The position numbers and the translations under genes were made by a program. From NCBI GenBank assembly GCA_964637235.1, contig CAZWVR010000033.1:1-21900 (forward strand): a stretch of DNA of 21,900 nucleotides. Reading direction: 5' to 3'. This DNA is from CAZWVR01 sp964637235. Lineage in GTDB: Bacteria > Bacteroidota > Bacteroidia > Bacteroidales > S143-33. Below the pieces are notes generated by a model. That model was not told the origin of the DNA and did not search any database. It worked only from the letters and a program-made list of their open reading frames with translations. Below, piece after piece: positions 14,538 to 21,900 of the stretch (position 1 is its first letter; each line of letters starts with the position of its first letter).

Positions 14538-14550
14538 ATTAACCTAAAAT
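14538..14550 (+). promoter_or_regulatory. Leader element before the C25 peptidase
   Basis: ATTAACCTAAAAT ends eight bases before the ATG at 14559. A nearly identical ATTAACCTTAAAAT at 3261-3274 also ends exactly eight bases before an ATG, that of the lipoprotein at 3283. A weak promoter (TTG at 14489-14491, 21 bases, then GCTATTTG at 14513-14520) could lie just upstream. The element may aid translation, as Bacteroidota often lack Shine-Dalgarno sites. Confidence 0.35.
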
Positions 14551-14558
14551 TAAAAAAT

Positions 14559-17500
14559 ATGAGACATTTTGGTTTTATCTTTTTGTTGTTTCTGAGCTTT
14601 TCATTGCTCGGACAAAATTCAGTGCAACTTTTATCCCAAAAGGGTGAGAGGACGAGATTAAAATTAGTTATCTCGGATTATCATTTAAAGTCAGTAAATA
14701 CGCCGAGAGGAAAGGCATTTATTGTTGAGGCACCTAATGGTGCACCAATATTAAAGAAAGGAGCGCCGGAATTGCCAAGATTTTCTGCTTCGCTTATTAT
14801 TCCAGATACAAAGCTGATGGCTGTTAAAATTGTTGATGCTAAATACAAAGATTATCAGAATGTTAATATAGCTCCTTCAAAAGGTAATCTAACACGGAAT
14901 ATAGATCCTTCGACAGTCCCTTATACTTATGGAGAGATTTATAATAAAAATACATTTTATCCTACTCGCACTGCTGACTTGGGAGACCCTTATATCCTTC
15001 GTGATTTTAGAGGACAGGTAGTATATTTTTATCCTTTTCAGTACAATCCGAAAACAAAAACATTAAGGGTATATTCGGAAATAACTCTTGAGGTTTATCC
15101 AGTTGGTAATGGAGGTAAAAATGTTTTTCATAGGCGAAAACCTCTAAAAAAGATTGCCTATGAGTTTGAGCAAATTTATAAGAGGCATTTTCTTAATTAT
15201 GAGCAAATTATAAGTAAGTATACTCCACTGGAAGAAGAGGGAAATATGCTTGTTATTGCATATGATGATTTTGTTGATGATATGCAGGATTTTGTTTTGT
15301 GGAAAAATACAATTGGACGGCATACAGAAATAGTGCCTCTTTCGCAGGTAGGATCAACTGCCGCAGATATAAAAAATTATGTAGCAAATTATTATAATGA
15401 ATACGGTTTGACATATCTGCTTCTTGTGGGAGATGTACAGCAAATACCTACAAATGAAGGTTCTGGATTAGGAGGTCCTTCTGACAATGCATACGGCTAT
15501 TTGGTCGGTAATGATCATTATCAGGAATTATTTGTTGGACGCTTTTCTGCTCAAACTGATGCACAAGTGCAGACAATGGTGCAGCGAACAATTTTTTATG
15601 AAAAAGGTGATCAATTACCATCTAATGTGTATAATAAACCTCTCGGAATAGGTTCAAATCAAGGTGAAGGACAAGGTGATGATGGAGAAGCAGATTATCA
15701 GCATGAACATAATATGATACTTGATTTGTTGAATTATACCTATCAAGCACCCCCATATGAACTTTACGACGGAGATCATACAGGAGATGGTTGGTATGAC
15801 CAGCCAGGTGATCCATCGGAACAAGATTTAGCCAGTGCTGTTGATAGTGGAGTAGGTATAATAAATTATACTGGTCATGGCTCTGATCTCTCGTGGGTTA
15901 CTACCGGTTTTTCTGTTAGTGATGTTCAAGCATTGAGTAATGGGAATAAATTGCCTTTTATTTGGTCTGTTGCTTGTGTTGTAGGTAATTTCGTAGATAA
16001 TGACGAATGCTTTGCCGAGAGTTGGCTGCGCCATACTGATAACGAAGGAAACCCAATAGGTGCAATAGCATTTTTCGGCTCTACAATAAATCAAAGTTGG
16101 GCTCCTCCTATGGCTGCTCAGGACGAAATGGTAGATATTCTCGTTGAAAGCTATGAGAACAACATAAAACGCACTTTTGCAGGGCTCTCTATTAACGGTT
16201 GTTTTCAGATGAATGATGAATATCAAGATTATGATATGACCGATACATGGACTGTTTTTGGAGATCCTTCGGTGACAGTTAGAACAGATAACCCTTCACA
16301 AATGCTTGTCTCTCACGACGATGCTATAATTTACGGTAATTCTGTTTATACAGTAAATTGCGACTACGACGGTGCAGTGGCTACAATTAGTAAAAATGGA
16401 CAAATTATTGGTACTCAAAAAGTTAGTGGAGGTGTAGCAAATATTGAATTAGACGAAAATCTTTATCAACCGGGCGAAACACTCACATTAGCAGTATTCG
16501 GATATAATAAAATAACTTATTTGACCGATGTTGAAGTTATAACTCCTTCTGGACCTTATATTTCAATGCAGTCTTATAGTGTTAATGACACAAACTTTTT
16601 AATCTATGGTTCTACACAGACTTTGCAGTTGAAACTAAAAAATGTAGGCGTAGAAAATGCTTCTGGCGTACATCTTACTTTGACATCTAACGATTCGCAC
16701 GTTTCTTTATCTAACAATACAAATATTAACTTGGGAGATATAGACAGCGCAGCTTTTGCTACTGCAAATATTACTGTTGCAGTATCTGGTTCTGTGGACG
16801 ACGGCTACCTTGTCCCATTCCACCTCACTATAACCGACGCAGATAACAATACTTGGGAAAAAGATTTCTCAGTGCCTGTTATTGCTCCTATTTTGAAAAG
16901 CAACTATGTTAAAATATTGGACGGGGAAGGCTCTCTATATTTTTCAAGCACGCCTGTGGTCTCTGTACCTGTCTCTCAAACTTACACATATAACATTACT
17001 GTGGGACAACTCGGAGGAAATGGAAATCAAGCACTAGATCCAGACGAAAATTCCGTTATTGTTTATAAAATAGAAAATACAGGACATGCTTTTGCCCAGA
17101 ATATTATAGCAACATTATCAACTGATTATCAATATATTACAATAGAAAATCCTATACAAACAATAGATTTACTCGGTGCAAATCAAAATGTAGAATTGAT
17201 GTTTAATGTGTCTGTTGATGCAAATGCACAAATAGGTGATTTAATAACTTTTACCTTGCATCTGCAAGCAGGTGAAACAGGATACTATACAGACACTTTA
17301 CAGAATATTTTATCAATAGGAGAAGTCGTTGAGGACTTTGAAACAGGCGATTTTTCAGCATATAACTGGAATAATGGCGGAGATTTGCCTTGGGAGATAA
17401 CTACTGATAATCCCTATGAAGGAACATATTGCGCAGGCGTGCCAGATGCTTTAGACGACAATCAAACTTCCTCTTTGAGTATAAATTTGAATAATGTACC

Positions 17501-18182
17501 GCAAGGTGCTAAATTAAGTTTTTATTATAAAGTATCATCTGAACAAAATTATGATTTCTTTAAGTTTAAAGTGAACAATACAGAAGTGGTTTCACAATCG
17601 GGAGAGGTTGATTGGACTTATTATGAATATACATTTGAGCAAGCTGGCAATTATACTCTTGAATGGAGCTATTCAAAAGATTACAGCGTATCAGCAGGAC
17701 AAGATAAGGCTTGGATAGATTATATTAAATTTCCTGTGCCACCAGCAAAGAGCGTTAAAAGTAGAAATATTACTATCACAGCAACAGATTTACCTTCGTG
17801 GCTTACTTTAACAGATAACGGAGACGGCACAGCTTTGTTGCAAGGAGTAGCACCTGCTCAACCAGCAGAATTCAACATTTCACTTTCTGCTACTGATGGC
17901 AATAATACAGCTGAACAAAACTTTACTTTGGGAGTTATTCCTTATGCTGGTATTCATAGTGCAATGGGGATTAGTATTTATCCAAATCCCGCTACTGACC
18001 TATTGTTTATAAATCATAGTGGTAGTGTTTCTATTATTATTACAGATATTAACGGAAAAATAGTAATGAATAAATTTGTCCGAGATAATATATTAAATGT
18101 TAGTAAGTTATCATCAGGTATCTATGTTATAAAAATCATTACACCAGAGAAAATTTATACAAGGAAATTTATAAAAGAGTAA
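14559..18182 (+). CDS. Gingipain-like (C25) cysteine peptidase with T9SS sorting domain
   Basis: 1207 residues. The signal peptide ends LLGQ near residue 19. A propeptide (about 20-225) resembles the gingipain prodomain (KKGAPELPRFSASLIIP). The catalytic C25 domain (about 226-575) shows LLLVGDVQQIPT, the histidine motif INYTGHGS with H440, and the nucleophile SVACVVG with C473, so it looks active. An Ig-like domain follows (about 580-660), then two beta-sandwich segments (about 665-925) and a cleaved-adhesin or MAM-like domain beginning EDFETGDFSAYNW (about 926-1065, ending KAWIDYIKFP). A short Ig-like stretch and the T9SS type A sorting domain complete it (from about 1138: ISIYPNPATDLLFI, KLSSGIYVIKI). 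It probably acts on or outside the cell surface. Target specificity cannot be read. Codon choice changes sharply inside the gene (see findings). An intrinsic terminator follows. Confidence 0.95.
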   Translation: MRHFGFIFLLFLSFSLLGQNSVQLLSQKGERTRLKLVISDYHLKSVNTPRGKAFIVEAPNGAPILKKGAPELPRFSASLIIPDTKLMAVKIVDAKYKDYQNVNIAPSKGNLTRNIDPSTVPYTYGEIYNKNTFYPTRTADLGDPYILRDFRGQVVYFYPFQYNPKTKTLRVYSEITLEVYPVGNGGKNVFHRRKPLKKIAYEFEQIYKRHFLNYEQIISKYTPLEEEGNMLVIAYDDFVDDMQDFVLWKNTIGRHTEIVPLSQVGSTAADIKNYVANYYNEYGLTYLLLVGDVQQIPTNEGSGLGGPSDNAYGYLVGNDHYQELFVGRFSAQTDAQVQTMVQRTIFYEKGDQLPSNVYNKPLGIGSNQGEGQGDDGEADYQHEHNMILDLLNYTYQAPPYELYDGDHTGDGWYDQPGDPSEQDLASAVDSGVGIINYTGHGSDLSWVTTGFSVSDVQALSNGNKLPFIWSVACVVGNFVDNDECFAESWLRHTDNEGNPIGAIAFFGSTINQSWAPPMAAQDEMVDILVESYENNIKRTFAGLSINGCFQMNDEYQDYDMTDTWTVFGDPSVTVRTDNPSQMLVSHDDAIIYGNSVYTVNCDYDGAVATISKNGQIIGTQKVSGGVANIELDENLYQPGETLTLAVFGYNKITYLTDVEVITPSGPYISMQSYSVNDTNFLIYGSTQTLQLKLKNVGVENASGVHLTLTSNDSHVSLSNNTNINLGDIDSAAFATANITVAVSGSVDDGYLVPFHLTITDADNNTWEKDFSVPVIAPILKSNYVKILDGEGSLYFSSTPVVSVPVSQTYTYNITVGQLGGNGNQALDPDENSVIVYKIENTGHAFAQNIIATLSTDYQYITIENPIQTIDLLGANQNVELMFNVSVDANAQIGDLITFTLHLQAGETGYYTDTLQNILSIGEVVEDFETGDFSAYNWNNGGDLPWEITTDNPYEGTYCAGVPDALDDNQTSSLSINLNNVPQGAKLSFYYKVSSEQNYDFFKFKVNNTEVVSQSGEVDWTYYEYTFEQAGNYTLEWSYSKDYSVSAGQDKAWIDYIKFPVPPAKSVKSRNITITATDLPSWLTLTDNGDGTALLQGVAPAQPAEFNISLSATDGNNTAEQNFTLGVIPYAGIHSAMGISIYPNPATDLLFINHSGSVSIIITDINGKIVMNKFVRDNILNVSKLSSGIYVIKIITPEKIYTRKFIKE

Positions 18183-18190
18183 ATGCATTT

Positions 18191-18222
18191 CGGGGCTGTT
18201 AATATAGCAGCCCCGTTTTATT
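18191..18222 (+). terminator. Intrinsic terminator of the C25 peptidase gene
   Basis: CGGGGCTG (18191-18198) pairs with CAGCCCCG (18208-18215), with two further weak pairs and a five-base loop, followed by TTTTATTATA. This is a compact, GC-rich hairpin plus T-run in an otherwise AT-rich gap between convergent genes. Confidence 0.85.
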
Positions 18223-18276
18223 ATATGTAATCTTGAAATTGATGAAATAATATTTTTTAGGTGAGATTATTTGCAA

Positions 18277-20259
18277 TTAGTTTTGTTCATTATTATTGTT
18301 ATTTTCTTTTTCTTTGTTTTTTAATTTTTTAATTCCTTCAATGACGTCTTTTATTTCATCAGAAAATTCTCTTTTACCAAGTATTTTTTCTACATCTTCT
18401 GTGTATATAATTTCTTTTTTCAATAAAAGTTTTGCCAGTTCTATAAATTTTTCTTTATGAGCGAATATTATTTCTTTAGCGCGAGCATATTGTTCTTCGA
18501 TGATATTTTTAACTTCTTCGTCGATTAATTCAGCAGTTTTTTCACTATAAGGTTTTTGTAAAGAGAACTCAGGTTTATCAGAGGAATCGAAATAACTAAT
18601 ATTCCCAATTTTTTCACTCATACCTAAGAATGCTACCATTGCGTATGCTTGTTTTGTTGCTCTTTCTAAATCATTAAGAGCACCTGAGGAAACATTTGAA
18701 AATATGACTTCTTCTGCGGCGCGTCCGCCTAAAAGTGCACAAATTTCGTCTAAAAATTGCTCTTTTGTAGTTAGCTGTCGTTCTTCGGGCATATACCAAG
18801 CTGCTCCTAAGGATCTACCTCTTGGTACTATTGAAACTTTTATTAACGGTTGTGCATATTTTAACATCCAGCTTACAGTAGCATGTCCTGCTTCGTGATA
18901 AGCTATCCGTTCTTTTTCTTCGGGTTTTATTATTTTATTTTTTTTCTCTAAGCCTCCAATTATTTTATCTATTGCATCGTGGAAATCTTCCATTTCAATA
19001 AAGCGTTTATTTTTTCTTGCTGCAATTAAAGCGGCTTCATTACATACATTTGCTATATCAGCCCCAGAAAATCCAGGCGTTTGTTTTGCTAATAAATCTA
19101 TATCAATATCGTTGGCTAATTTTAATGGTCGCATATGTACTTTAAAAATTTCTTTTCTTTCGTTTAAGTCTGGTAGCTCCAGAACTATTTGTCTATCAAA
19201 ACGTCCTGCTCTAAGTAGAGCTTTATCTAAAATATCAGGTCTATTTGTGGCAGCTAAAACAATAATGCCGGTATTGCTGTCAAAACCGTCCATTTCTGTG
19301 AGTAAAGCATTTAGAGTGCTTTCTCGTTCGTCGTTTGAAGAAAAACTTACGCGTGTACTCCTAGATCTTCCTATTGCATCTATTTCGTCGATAAATATTA
19401 TACAAGGTGCTTTTGCTTTTGCTCTTGCAAATAAGTCTCTAACACGAGAAGCTCCTACTCCCACAAACATTTCTACGAAATCTGCTCCTGAGAGTGAGAA
19501 AAACGGTACCTTAGCTTCTCCTGCTACTGCTTTTGCAAGTAAGGTTTTGCCAGTTCCCGGAGGTCCTATTAAAAGTACTCCTTTTGGGATTTTTCCCCCT
19601 AAGGCTGTATATTTTTTTGGATTTTTCAGAAAATCAACGATTTCAGTAATTTCTTGTTTAGCTTCTTCTAAGCCAGCCACATCATTGAATGTTACATTTA
19701 CGTTCCCTTCGAATAGTTTTGCTTTTGCTTTACTAAAACTAAATATATTGCCGGAGCCTCTACCCATTCGTTGGAAAATAAACATCCACAGAATTATCAA
19801 AATAATTAGAGGTAATATCCAGCTTAGGATGTCATTCCAATAATTATGACGTGTTTCGCTTTCGTAGTATAAACGTTGTTCTTCGGGCACATTTTTTTGG
19901 ATTTCTTCCAGTTGTGAATGAAAAACTTCCGGCGAAGAAATGTTGTAAATGTAATGAGGTCCATTAAATAGTCTATGTTTTTTTACATATTCAGCTATTG
20001 CTATGTCGTGTTTTATTACACTATCTTTAAGGTATATTTCTGCATATTCTCTATTGACAACAACTATTCTTGCTATTTTTTTCGCTTTTATTAGTTTTGC
20101 AAGTTCTCCCCAACCGATATTTTCTGGTGTTCCTTGAAAATTATAAAATTGAAATATTATAATCCCTATTGTTAGTAAGATAATCCAAAAAATAGAAGAT
20201 TTTGTTTTTAGGTTGTTATTTTTGTCTTTGTTATCTAAGTTTTTATTTTCCATTGGCAT
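18277..20259 (-). CDS. ftsH: ATP-dependent zinc metalloprotease FtsH
   Basis: FtsH is the membrane-anchored AAA+ protease that degrades misfolded membrane proteins and short-lived regulators. 660 residues: transmembrane helix 1 (about 23-40), a periplasmic FtsH-extracellular domain (to about 140), transmembrane helix 2 (about 144-163), AAA domain with Walker A GPPGTGKT (232-239), Walker B IIFIDE (287-292), and the second region of homology with AGRFDR (351-356). The zinc motif is HEAGH (455-459), and the third ligand is probably D530 in SGALNDLERAT. The C-terminus is rich in lysine, glutamate and asparagine. The start at 20259 overlaps the rsfS stop by 17 bases; an ATG two codons later (20253) is equally possible. 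The rsfS-ftsH order is common in Bacteroidota. Confidence 0.97.
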   Translation of the reverse strand: MPMENKNLDNKDKNNNLKTKSSIFWIILLTIGIIIFQFYNFQGTPENIGWGELAKLIKAKKIARIVVVNREYAEIYLKDSVIKHDIAIAEYVKKHRLFNGPHYIYNISSPEVFHSQLEEIQKNVPEEQRLYYESETRHNYWNDILSWILPLIILIILWMFIFQRMGRGSGNIFSFSKAKAKLFEGNVNVTFNDVAGLEEAKQEITEIVDFLKNPKKYTALGGKIPKGVLLIGPPGTGKTLLAKAVAGEAKVPFFSLSGADFVEMFVGVGASRVRDLFARAKAKAPCIIFIDEIDAIGRSRSTRVSFSSNDERESTLNALLTEMDGFDSNTGIIVLAATNRPDILDKALLRAGRFDRQIVLELPDLNERKEIFKVHMRPLKLANDIDIDLLAKQTPGFSGADIANVCNEAALIAARKNKRFIEMEDFHDAIDKIIGGLEKKNKIIKPEEKERIAYHEAGHATVSWMLKYAQPLIKVSIVPRGRSLGAAWYMPEERQLTTKEQFLDEICALLGGRAAEEVIFSNVSSGALNDLERATKQAYAMVAFLGMSEKIGNISYFDSSDKPEFSLQKPYSEKTAELIDEEVKNIIEEQYARAKEIIFAHKEKFIELAKLLLKKEIIYTEDVEKILGKREFSDEIKDVIEGIKKLKNKEKENNNNNEQN

Positions 20260-20635
20260 CTATATTTTTTGAATAGTTAGTGAATTGTGCATCTGCCCAT
20301 AGACCTTCAAGGTCGTAAAAGTCGCGCTTTTCTTTAATAAAAATATGAACTACTATGTCTATATAATCTATTATAATCCATTCTGCATTATCTGCTCCTT
20401 GTGTGTAATATGGTTTTATGTTGTATTTTTCCTTTATTTTTTCAATTATATATTCAAATATGGCTTTTGCATGTCTGCTACTGTTTGTATCTGTAATTAT
20501 AAAATAGTCACAGATATTGCTTATCTCCGGAGTAAATTTTATAGAAAGTACATTATTGCCTTTTTTTTCTATGATTAAATTAACTATTTCTTTAAGCAAT
20601 AATTCTGTATTTACTTCTTGCACAGTTTTTGTCAT
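20243..20635 (-). CDS. rsfS: Ribosome silencing factor RsfS
   Basis: RsfS (YbeB/Iojap family) binds ribosomal protein uL14 and blocks subunit joining when nutrients are low. 130 residues, typical length. Recognisable parts are the N-terminal helix region LLLKEIVNLIIEKKG, the core ISNICDYFIITDTNSSRHAKA, QGADNAEWIIIDYIDIVVHIF and the family ending RDFYDLEGLWADA. The gene overlaps ftsH by a few bases and is divergent from the deacetylase gene across 51 bases. Confidence 0.96.
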   Translation of the reverse strand: MTKTVQEVNTELLLKEIVNLIIEKKGNNVLSIKFTPEISNICDYFIITDTNSSRHAKAIFEYIIEKIKEKYNIKPYYTQGADNAEWIIIDYIDIVVHIFIKEKRDFYDLEGLWADAQFTNYSKNIDANGK

Positions 20636-20661
20636 AAGCTAATTAATAATTTTATTGAGTG

Positions 20662-20669
20662 CAAAGTTA
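20662..20669 (-). promoter_or_regulatory. Possible -7 promoter box for rsfS-ftsH
   Basis: The - strand reads TAACTTTG, a perfect TAnnTTTG match, 26 bases before the rsfS ATG in the divergent gap. No TTTG is found at the -33 position, so this is a half-supported promoter. Confidence 0.35.
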
Positions 20670-20686
20670 ATCTTTTTTTTATAAAA

Positions 20687-21289
20687 ATGCGTTTTTATAG
20701 TCTATATTTTCCTAACTGTTGCAATATATACTTTCGTTTGCCTCGTTTGCAAAATACTTTATATTTAACTTTTGATGACTGTTCTAATGTGTCTCTTACC
20801 AGTGAGCTATTAGATTTATTAAACGATTATAATATTTCTGCAACTTTTTTTTGTATCGGAGAGATTTTAGCAAAAAATTTATTTTTAATAGATAAAATAC
20901 TAAAAAATCATACGCTCGGTAATCATACTTTTTCTCATTATAATTTTTTAAAAACAGATATAACTACTTATATAACAGATATTTTTAGATTTCAATCTTT
21001 GTATAAAGCTAATTTATTTCGTCCTCCTTATGGAGTAATTACTCCTTCATTTGCTAAAAGGTTAAAAAAATATGATTTAAAGGTAGTTCTCTGGTCTTTA
21101 ATGACTTATGATTTTGATGTTTATATGAATGCTGATCGCATACTTAAACTTGTGTATAATAGATCAAAAAATGGAACAATAATTGTTTTTCATTGTAATG
21201 ATAAAGTAAAAAAATTATTAACACTGATTGAAAAGACTATTGTTTTTTTTACAGACAAAAATTTTGTTTTTGATAGTATAAAAATTTAG
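20687..21289 (+). CDS. Polysaccharide deacetylase (NodB homology domain)
   Basis: 200 residues from the ATG at 20687. A longer frame from 20618 would run into rsfS and adds nothing family-like. All NodB motifs are present: TFDDC (catalytic Asp plus metal-binding Asp; family consensus TFDDG), GNHTFSH (two His metal ligands), FRPPYG, VLWSLMTYDFD and IVFHCND. Enzymes of this type (carbohydrate esterase family 4) remove acetyl groups from N-acetylglucosamine-containing polymers such as peptidoglycan or chitin oligomers. There is no signal peptide or membrane anchor, so it may act in the cytoplasm on a precursor or be exported in another way. The Cys in place of Gly in motif 1 is slightly unusual. 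The substrate is unknown. Confidence 0.9.
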   Translation: MRFYSLYFPNCCNIYFRLPRLQNTLYLTFDDCSNVSLTSELLDLLNDYNISATFFCIGEILAKNLFLIDKILKNHTLGNHTFSHYNFLKTDITTYITDIFRFQSLYKANLFRPPYGVITPSFAKRLKKYDLKVVLWSLMTYDFDVYMNADRILKLVYNRSKNGTIIVFHCNDKVKKLLTLIEKTIVFFTDKNFVFDSIKI

Positions 21290-21293
21290 TACT

Positions 21294-21315
21294 AAAAAAA
21301 TAGTATTATTTTTTT
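21294..21315 (+). terminator. Weak A/T hairpin after the deacetylase gene
   Basis: Seven A plus TA (21294-21302) are mirrored by TA plus seven T (21307-21315) around a four-base loop GTAT, five bases after the stop codon. The stem has no G-C pairs but ends in a T-run, so it could terminate weakly. Confidence 0.4.
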
Positions 21316-21463
21316 ATCTGTAAAATATTTTTTACATTTAGTAATTGATAATTTACTTTTTTATATGCAAAATTTACTTTTTGAAATGTTTATAAATTTT
21401 GTCCTATTCCAATTTTAAACTTTATATTGTGTTGATAATTAATTGTTTATATTTTCCAGTTTT

Positions 21464-21491
21464 TTTAGCTTTTATAATTTAGCTTGTATAA
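21464..21491 (+). repeat. 14-base tandem repeat, two copies
   Basis: TTTAGCTTTTATAA (21464-21477) is followed directly by TTTAGCTTGTATAA (21478-21491), differing at one base. Two copies only, in AT-rich non-coding DNA. Confidence 0.5.
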
Positions 21492-21620
21492 TTTTTATTA
21501 GGAGAGGCGAAAATTTTATTTTTTTAAAATTTGAAGCTTAATAAATCTTAATTTTTTTGCTTAGGAATATTTAAAGTGAAATTATTGTATAGAAATGTAT
21601 ATTGCCGAGTAGTACAAAAG

Positions 21621-21692
21621 TGACCCCACCAGGACTCGAACCTGGACCAAGAGCTCCGGAAACTCTCGTTCTATCCCTTAAACTATGGGGCC
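21621..21692 (-). tRNA. tRNA-Arg (anticodon CCG)
   Basis: 72 bases on the - strand folding into a full cloverleaf: acceptor GGCCCCA with TGGGGTC (one G-T pair) and discriminator A; D-stem GTTT/GAAC; anticodon stem AGAGT/GCTCT around TTCCGGA; T-arm CCAGG-TTCGAGT-CCTGG. The anticodon CCG (+ strand CGG at 21657-21659) reads CGG. CCA is not encoded. It lies 17 bases downstream of the related tRNA-Arg(CCT). Confidence 0.95.
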
Positions 21693-21709
21693 AAATATTT
21701 CGAGGTAGG

Positions 21710-21781
21710 TGACCCCACCAGGACTCGAACCTGGATTTAGAGATTAGGAATCTCTCGTTCTATCCCTTGAACTATGGGGCC
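21710..21781 (-). tRNA. tRNA-Arg (anticodon CCT)
   Basis: 72 bases on the - strand. Acceptor and T-arm are identical to its neighbour. Anticodon stem AGAGA/TCTCT encloses TTCCTAA, giving anticodon CCT (+ strand AGG at 21746-21748), which reads AGG. CCA is not encoded. It differs from tRNA-Arg(CCG) at 8 of 72 positions: 13, 31, 36, 37, 39 and three variable-loop bases. Confidence 0.95.
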
Positions 21782-21793
21782 ATAATACAAATT

Positions 21794-21821
21794 AAGCCTA
21801 AATCCCGTAGGACTTAGGCTT
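21794..21821 (-). other. Hairpin between tRNA-Asn and the tRNA-Arg pair
   Basis: AAGCCTAA (21794-21801) pairs with TTAGGCTT (21814-21821), and TCC (21803-21805) pairs with GGA (21810-21812) beyond an A/C mismatch, leaving a CGTA loop. On the - strand it is followed by AATTTGTATTAT, a weak T-rich run. It could be a leaky terminator or a processing signal between tRNAs. Confidence 0.4.
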
Positions 21822-21826
21822 CTGAG

Positions 21827-21900
21827 CTCTCCAGGCAGGACTTGAACCTGCGACACCCGGATTAACAGTCCGGTGCTCTAACCAACTGAGCTACTGGAGA
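21827..21900 (-). tRNA. tRNA-Asn (anticodon GTT)
   Basis: 74 bases on the - strand, ending exactly at the window edge: acceptor TCTCCAG with CTGGAGA and discriminator G; D-arm AGCTCAGTTGGTTAGAGC; anticodon stem CCGGA/TCCGG around CTGTTAA (anticodon GTT; + strand AAC at 21864-21866); T-arm GCAGG-TTCAAGT-CCTGC. The gene seems complete. CCA is not encoded. Confidence 0.95.

Larger units (their letters stand above)
21290..21620. other. AT-rich gene-free region between the deacetylase and the tRNA genes
   Basis: 331 bases, very AT-rich, with no convincing open frame. It contains an A/T hairpin just after the deacetylase (21294-21315), a 14-base near-perfect tandem repeat (21464-21491) and another A/T palindrome (21511-21518 with 21525-21532). 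The leftward tRNA transcript must end here, but I see no GC-rich terminator. Confidence 0.6.

Noticed and set aside
19112..19843. 243-codon open frame antisense to ftsH
   Set aside because: The length is impressive but it mirrors the AAA domain of ftsH; no start context or family match.
20618..20686. Longer N-terminus for the deacetylase overlapping rsfS
   Set aside because: The extension is not family-like and would run into the divergent rsfS start; the ATG at 20687 is sufficient.
21464..21491. Possible start of a CRISPR or larger repeat array
   Set aside because: Only two directly adjacent 14-base copies without spacers.
21511..21532. A/T palindrome as terminator of the tRNA unit
   Set aside because: No G-C pairs and no T-run after it on the - strand.

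Overview
The window is AT-rich and comes from a member of the phylum Bacteroidota, probably Bacteroidales-like. Two secreted proteins end in type IX secretion (T9SS) type A sorting domains. There are two TonB-plug proteins, a short Bacteroidota-type AMP nucleosidase and an rsfS-ftsH pair. Promoter candidates fit the Bacteroidota form (TTTG, about 19 bases, TAnnTTTG), and Shine-Dalgarno sequences are mostly absent. All of it looks chromosomal: no phage, insertion sequence, CRISPR array or integrase was seen.

Left part (1-6381, + strand): the end of a TonB-plug protein without a barrel; a tightly packed unit of a leucine-rich-repeat protein, ruvC, tadA and AMP nucleosidase; then a second unit, behind a near-perfect Bacteroidota promoter, of a lipoprotein, a small secreted protein and a TonB-dependent receptor.

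Middle (6378-13288, mostly - strand): a three-gene unit reading leftward encodes a chagasin-like (I42) protease-inhibitor lipoprotein, an apolipoprotein N-acyltransferase homologue that seems to have lost its catalytic residues, and a small membrane protein. This is the most unusual locus here. A lone + strand DUF6973-like gene with a non-ATG start follows, then accA-dnaB-outer-membrane protein on the - strand.

Right part (13449-21900): two adjacent T9SS cargo genes, one with a secreted thioredoxin-like fold and one a 1207-residue gingipain-like (C25) peptidase. The middle third of the peptidase gene has markedly different codon choice from its ends. Then come rsfS-ftsH (- strand), a polysaccharide deacetylase (+), an AT-rich 331-base gap, and three - strand tRNA genes: Arg-CCG, Arg-CCT and Asn-GTT.

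Housekeeping functions (RuvC, TadA, DnaB, AccA, FtsH, RsfS, AMP nucleosidase) are interleaved with envelope and secretion genes. No clear new defence or mobile system is visible. The best candidates for new biology are the I42/Lnt-pseudoenzyme operon, the mosaic C25 gene and a shared leader element ahead of secreted-protein genes.
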